33,317 bases of DNA, taken from contig DEQO01000108.1 in the NCBI GenBank assembly GCA_002360495.1, positions 1 to 33,317 on the forward strand, read 5' to 3'. This document shows, one piece after another, positions 31,326 to 33,317 of this stretch. Within the stretch, counting starts at the first letter, position 1. The number at the start of each line of letters is the position of its first letter. The stretch comes from Flavobacteriales bacterium UBA3364 (GTDB lineage: Bacteria; Bacteroidota; Bacteroidia; Flavobacteriales_F; PHOS-HE28). The notes under the pieces are model-generated. The model searched no databases and was not told the origin of the DNA. It saw nothing but the letters and a program-made list of their open reading frames with translations. Both the position numbers and the translations under genes were made by a program.

Positions 31326-31473
31326 ACAACGCATTCTTCGTCACCCAGATCCGCCAGGCCACCAGCAGCTTTTCCACCTTGTTCAGCCGCGCCAGGTCCT
31401 TGTGCCACTGCTTCGGCAGCACCGCCTTGTTCGCGCGCGCCAGGAGCCGGAAGAGGGACTTCGATACTGTCAT
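31324..31473 (-). CDS. Small basic protein, 49 residues
   Basis: The frame runs from an ATG at 31473 to a TAG at 31324-31326. It starts 3 bp after the stop of the metal transporter gene, an operon-like spacing. The sequence is basic and amphipathic, with RLLARANKAVLPKQW, DLARLNKVEKLLVAW and a C-terminal RIWVTKNAL. I recall similar ~50-residue proteins in Bacteroidota (with a KAVLP start and WR..VT..AL end), but I could not check this. The function is unknown. The stop codon lies at the edge of repeat array B, so the array is the 3' end of this operon's transcript. Confidence 0.7.
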   Translation of the reverse strand: MTVSKSLFRLLARANKAVLPKQWHKDLARLNKVEKLLVAWRIWVTKNAL

Positions 31474-31476
31474 GGT

Positions 31477-32397
31477 TCAATGGTGTTCAAGGGCGCAAGG
31501 TTCACCGGCCCACTCCAGTTCGATGGTCGCATGGCGGATGCCCAGCGCCGCCAGTTCGGAGCGCACCGCGTGTTTGATGGTGCGGGCCTCCTGCAGGTCC
31601 ACCGCGTTCACCACCACATGCACGGTATGCACCACCAGGGATCCGTCCAGGGTCCATGTGTGCTGGTCGTGCAGGTCCAGCACATGCGGGATCGCCATCA
31701 GGCGTGTGCGCACCGCCTGCATGTCGATGCCCGCGGGGATCTCCTGCATGAGGATGCCCGTGCCCCGGCGCAGGGTGCCCACCGCGTTCCACAGGATGAA
31801 GCCGCTGATCGCGATGCTCAACAGCGGGTCCACGATGGCCCAGCCCGTGGCGCGGATCGTCACGGCCCCCACCAGCACCGCCGCCCAGCCCAGCACATCC
31901 TCCAGCAGGTGCAGGTAGGCGCCGCGTTCGTTCAGCGACCGGCCACCGTGCAGCTGCCATGCCGCGAAGCCGTTCATCACCAGCCCGAACAGCGCGATGC
32001 CGAGCATGCCCATCGTGTCCGGCGTGACGGGTGCCCACAGCTTCGGCACGGTGATCGCCAGCATGCCGATGGCCCCCACGATCAGCACCACGCTGGCCAG
32101 CCAGCCGCCCAGCATGCTGTAGCGTCCGTAGCCGTAGCTGTATTGCGCATCGCGCCCTTTCAGCGACACGCGCTGCAGCCACCACGCCAGGCCCAGCACC
32201 AGGCAGTCGCCCGCATCGTGCAGCGCATCCGCCAGCACCGCGATGCTGCCCGTCCACCAGCCGCCCACCGCTTCCACCGCCGTGAAGGCCAGGTTGATGA
32301 AGAAGGCCAGCCGCAAGGAGGCCGCCCCCGCTGCATGCCCGTGGTCATGGCCGTGGTGGTCATGCCCGGTGTGTACATGCGCGTGGCCGTGGGGCAT
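31477..32397 (-). CDS. Cation diffusion facilitator (CDF) family metal transporter
   Basis: This 306-residue protein exports divalent metals, most likely zinc, from the cytosol in exchange for protons. The N-terminus is histidine-rich (HGHAHVHTGHDHHGHDHGH, about 3-21), a likely metal-binding tail. Six membrane helices follow, with the transport site residues in DALHDAGD (57-64) and HLLED in the fifth helix (about 150-160). The cytosolic C-terminal domain shows LMQEIPAGID and DLHDQHTWTLDG. The ATG at 32397 was preferred to a GTG eight codons upstream because a -7 box lies in that interval. A small gene follows after 3 bp. Confidence 0.95.
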   Translation of the reverse strand: MPHGHAHVHTGHDHHGHDHGHAAGAASLRLAFFINLAFTAVEAVGGWWTGSIAVLADALHDAGDCLVLGLAWWLQRVSLKGRDAQYSYGYGRYSMLGGWLASVVLIVGAIGMLAITVPKLWAPVTPDTMGMLGIALFGLVMNGFAAWQLHGGRSLNERGAYLHLLEDVLGWAAVLVGAVTIRATGWAIVDPLLSIAISGFILWNAVGTLRRGTGILMQEIPAGIDMQAVRTRLMAIPHVLDLHDQHTWTLDGSLVVHTVHVVVNAVDLQEARTIKHAVRSELAALGIRHATIELEWAGEPCALEHH

Positions 32398-32401
32398 GGG
32401 G

Positions 32402-32409
32402 CGAAGGTA
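32402..32409 (-). promoter_or_regulatory. -7 box of the CDF transporter gene
   Basis: TACCTTCG on the minus strand (one change from TAnnTTTG) ends 4 nt before the ATG, which predicts a leaderless transcript. Confidence 0.5.
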
Positions 32410-32571
32410 GAAGCAGTGCACTTCGGCTCGGCCGTCCTCGACCAGCGCGGTGCAGGTGGCTGCCAGCTGAGCGGGAATGTGCGACCGTGATCATGCACCA
32501 AGGGTCGGCGCCATGCGTTGCGGTCCGCCATTCCGGGCCGGATCCGCATCGCGCGGAGGTCCATGGACCGC

Positions 32572-32579
32572 TACCTTGC
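32572..32579 (+). promoter_or_regulatory. Weak -7-like box of the FG-GAP-type gene
   Basis: TACCTTGC, with two changes from TAnnTTTG, lies 35 nt before the ATG at 32615. The rest of the gap from 32410 shows no gene or clear signal. Confidence 0.3.
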
Positions 32580-32614
32580 GCTCCGTTCCATCCCAAAGAC
32601 GGACCCCAGCCTCC

Positions 32615-33317
32615 ATGAGCTCCCTGCGTACAGCCCCTGCCTTCGCGTTCCTGCTTCCCCTGGCGGTCAACGCCCAGCTAACGTGTGCCGACGCCGTTGT
32701 GGTGGACCTGGGCACGTACACCGCGCCAGCCGTTACCGGTGCGGCGCCAACGACCCTTTGCGCCGGACAGGCCACCCCGGGCAGTGCGGGGCTATGGTAC
32801 CGCTTCACCCCGGCCACCGACATGCTGGTGACCGTGAGCAGCTACGTGACCGGCTTCCCCTACATCGATACGCGCCTGCATGTGTACACCGGCACCTGTG
32901 GAGCCCTGGTGTGCTACTCCGGCGGCGACGATGAAGGCCCGGGCTACACCTCCATCGCCACCTTCCCCGTAACGGGCGGCACCACCTACCTCATGGCCTG
33001 GGACAACTTCTGGAGCAGCGATGGCTTCACCTTCACCGTGCAGGAATCGTGGGTGCCGGAGAATGTCGTGGTCTTCTCCACCAACGCCGTCCCGGGCATG
33101 GGCAACGTGCGCGGCGCCGTGGACATGAACGATGACGGAAGGGACGACCTCGTGGCGCCGGGCAGCACCAGTTTCAACGTGGCCTATCAAGGTGATGCCG
33201 GTGCATTCCCCATCACCACCTTCCCCACCACCGCGGCCGTGAACAATGCTTCCTGGAGCTTCGCCGTGGGCGATTGGGACAGCAACGGCCACCGGGACCT
33301 GCTCTACGGCGGCGGCA
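32615..33317 (+). CDS. Secreted FG-GAP/VCBS-type repeat protein, 3' truncated
   Basis: The frame runs from an ATG at 32615 to the window edge (234 codons, no stop). A signal peptide (FAFLLPLAVNAQ) is followed by a pre-peptidase-like beta-sandwich domain at about 23-145 (AGLWYRFTPATDMLVTVSSY, LHVYTGTCGALVCYSGGDDE, TYLMAWDNFW). The first FG-GAP-type repeats begin at about 165, with calcium-binding-like DMNDDGRDDLVAPG and DWDSNGHRDLLYGGG. Proteins of this build in Bacteroidota are usually exported by T9SS and end in a sorting domain, which here would lie beyond the window. The ligand is unknown. Confidence 0.88.
   Translation, partial: MSSLRTAPAFAFLLPLAVNAQLTCADAVVVDLGTYTAPAVTGAAPTTLCAGQATPGSAGLWYRFTPATDMLVTVSSYVTGFPYIDTRLHVYTGTCGALVCYSGGDDEGPGYTSIATFPVTGGTTYLMAWDNFWSSDGFTFTVQESWVPENVVVFSTNAVPGMGNVRGAVDMNDDGRDDLVAPGSTSFNVAYQGDAGAFPITTFPTTAAVNNASWSFAVGDWDSNGHRDLLYGGG

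Noticed and set aside
30350..31918. Long overlapping plus-strand open frames (up to 522 codons) rich in Ser, Pro and Arg across array B
   Set aside because: The 74-bp period is not a multiple of three, so each frame cycles through the same three peptide readings. The frames are open because the repeat lacks stops, not because of coding. They also run antisense into the CDF gene.

Overview
The window looks like chromosomal DNA of a fairly high-GC Bacteroidota, most likely a member of the Flavobacteriales. Four things point there. Several genes carry type IX secretion (T9SS) C-terminal domains, both type A and the gliding-motility type B form with VFTPNGD and RWG motifs. Many genes have a Bacteroidota-type -7 box (TAnnTTTG or TAnnTTCG) just upstream. 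There is a CotH/lamin-tail protein and an FG-GAP-type surface protein. Small and mid-sized membrane proteins next to purD resemble flavobacterial families. I saw no tRNA, rRNA, insertion sequence or CRISPR array.

Layout. 1-3.9 kb: the end of a type B T9SS protein coupled to riboflavin synthase, then a secreted M1 aminopeptidase and metF on the minus strand. 3.9-9.5 kb: two tandem paralogous giant secreted adhesin-like proteins (CUB-like, PKD, P-domain, type B sorting domain), each with the same 25-bp element upstream. 9.6-11.2 kb: an ECF sigma factor and an overlapping membrane protein that looks like its anti-sigma factor but ends in a T9SS type B domain. 11.3-13.1 kb: lepA. 13.3-16.9 kb: a second ECF sigma factor, a membrane anti-sigma-like protein with three 70-residue repeats, and two envelope protein genes; three promoters here share the same ECF-type sequence. 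17.2-26.6 kb: mostly housekeeping genes (YebC/TACO1 regulator, sensor kinase, acyl-CoA carboxylase beta subunit, glycosyltransferase, TauE/SafE transporter, thioredoxin-like protein, purD, two membrane proteins). 26.7-33.3 kb: purQ, a CotH-like surface protein, a GxxExxY nuclease-fold gene lying between two repeat arrays, a CDF metal transporter with a 49-residue downstream partner, and the start of an FG-GAP-type secreted protein.

The two most interesting items are these. (1) A self-contained ECF regulon: the sigma gene and two downstream envelope genes each have TGTAACT, 16-17 bp, CGTCC(T/C)A before the start, which suggests autoregulation plus a local output. (2) The GxxExxY locus: a small PD-(D/E)XK-type gene is flanked by a 5-copy ~51-bp array on one side and a 13-copy 74-bp array on the other. 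The two arrays share a core motif in opposite orientation, and the large one has nested 9-bp and 8-bp repeats. The long open frames across this array are artefacts of its 74-bp period.

Everything here was read by eye from sequence. Family names rest on recognised motifs, and no database search or structure prediction was run.
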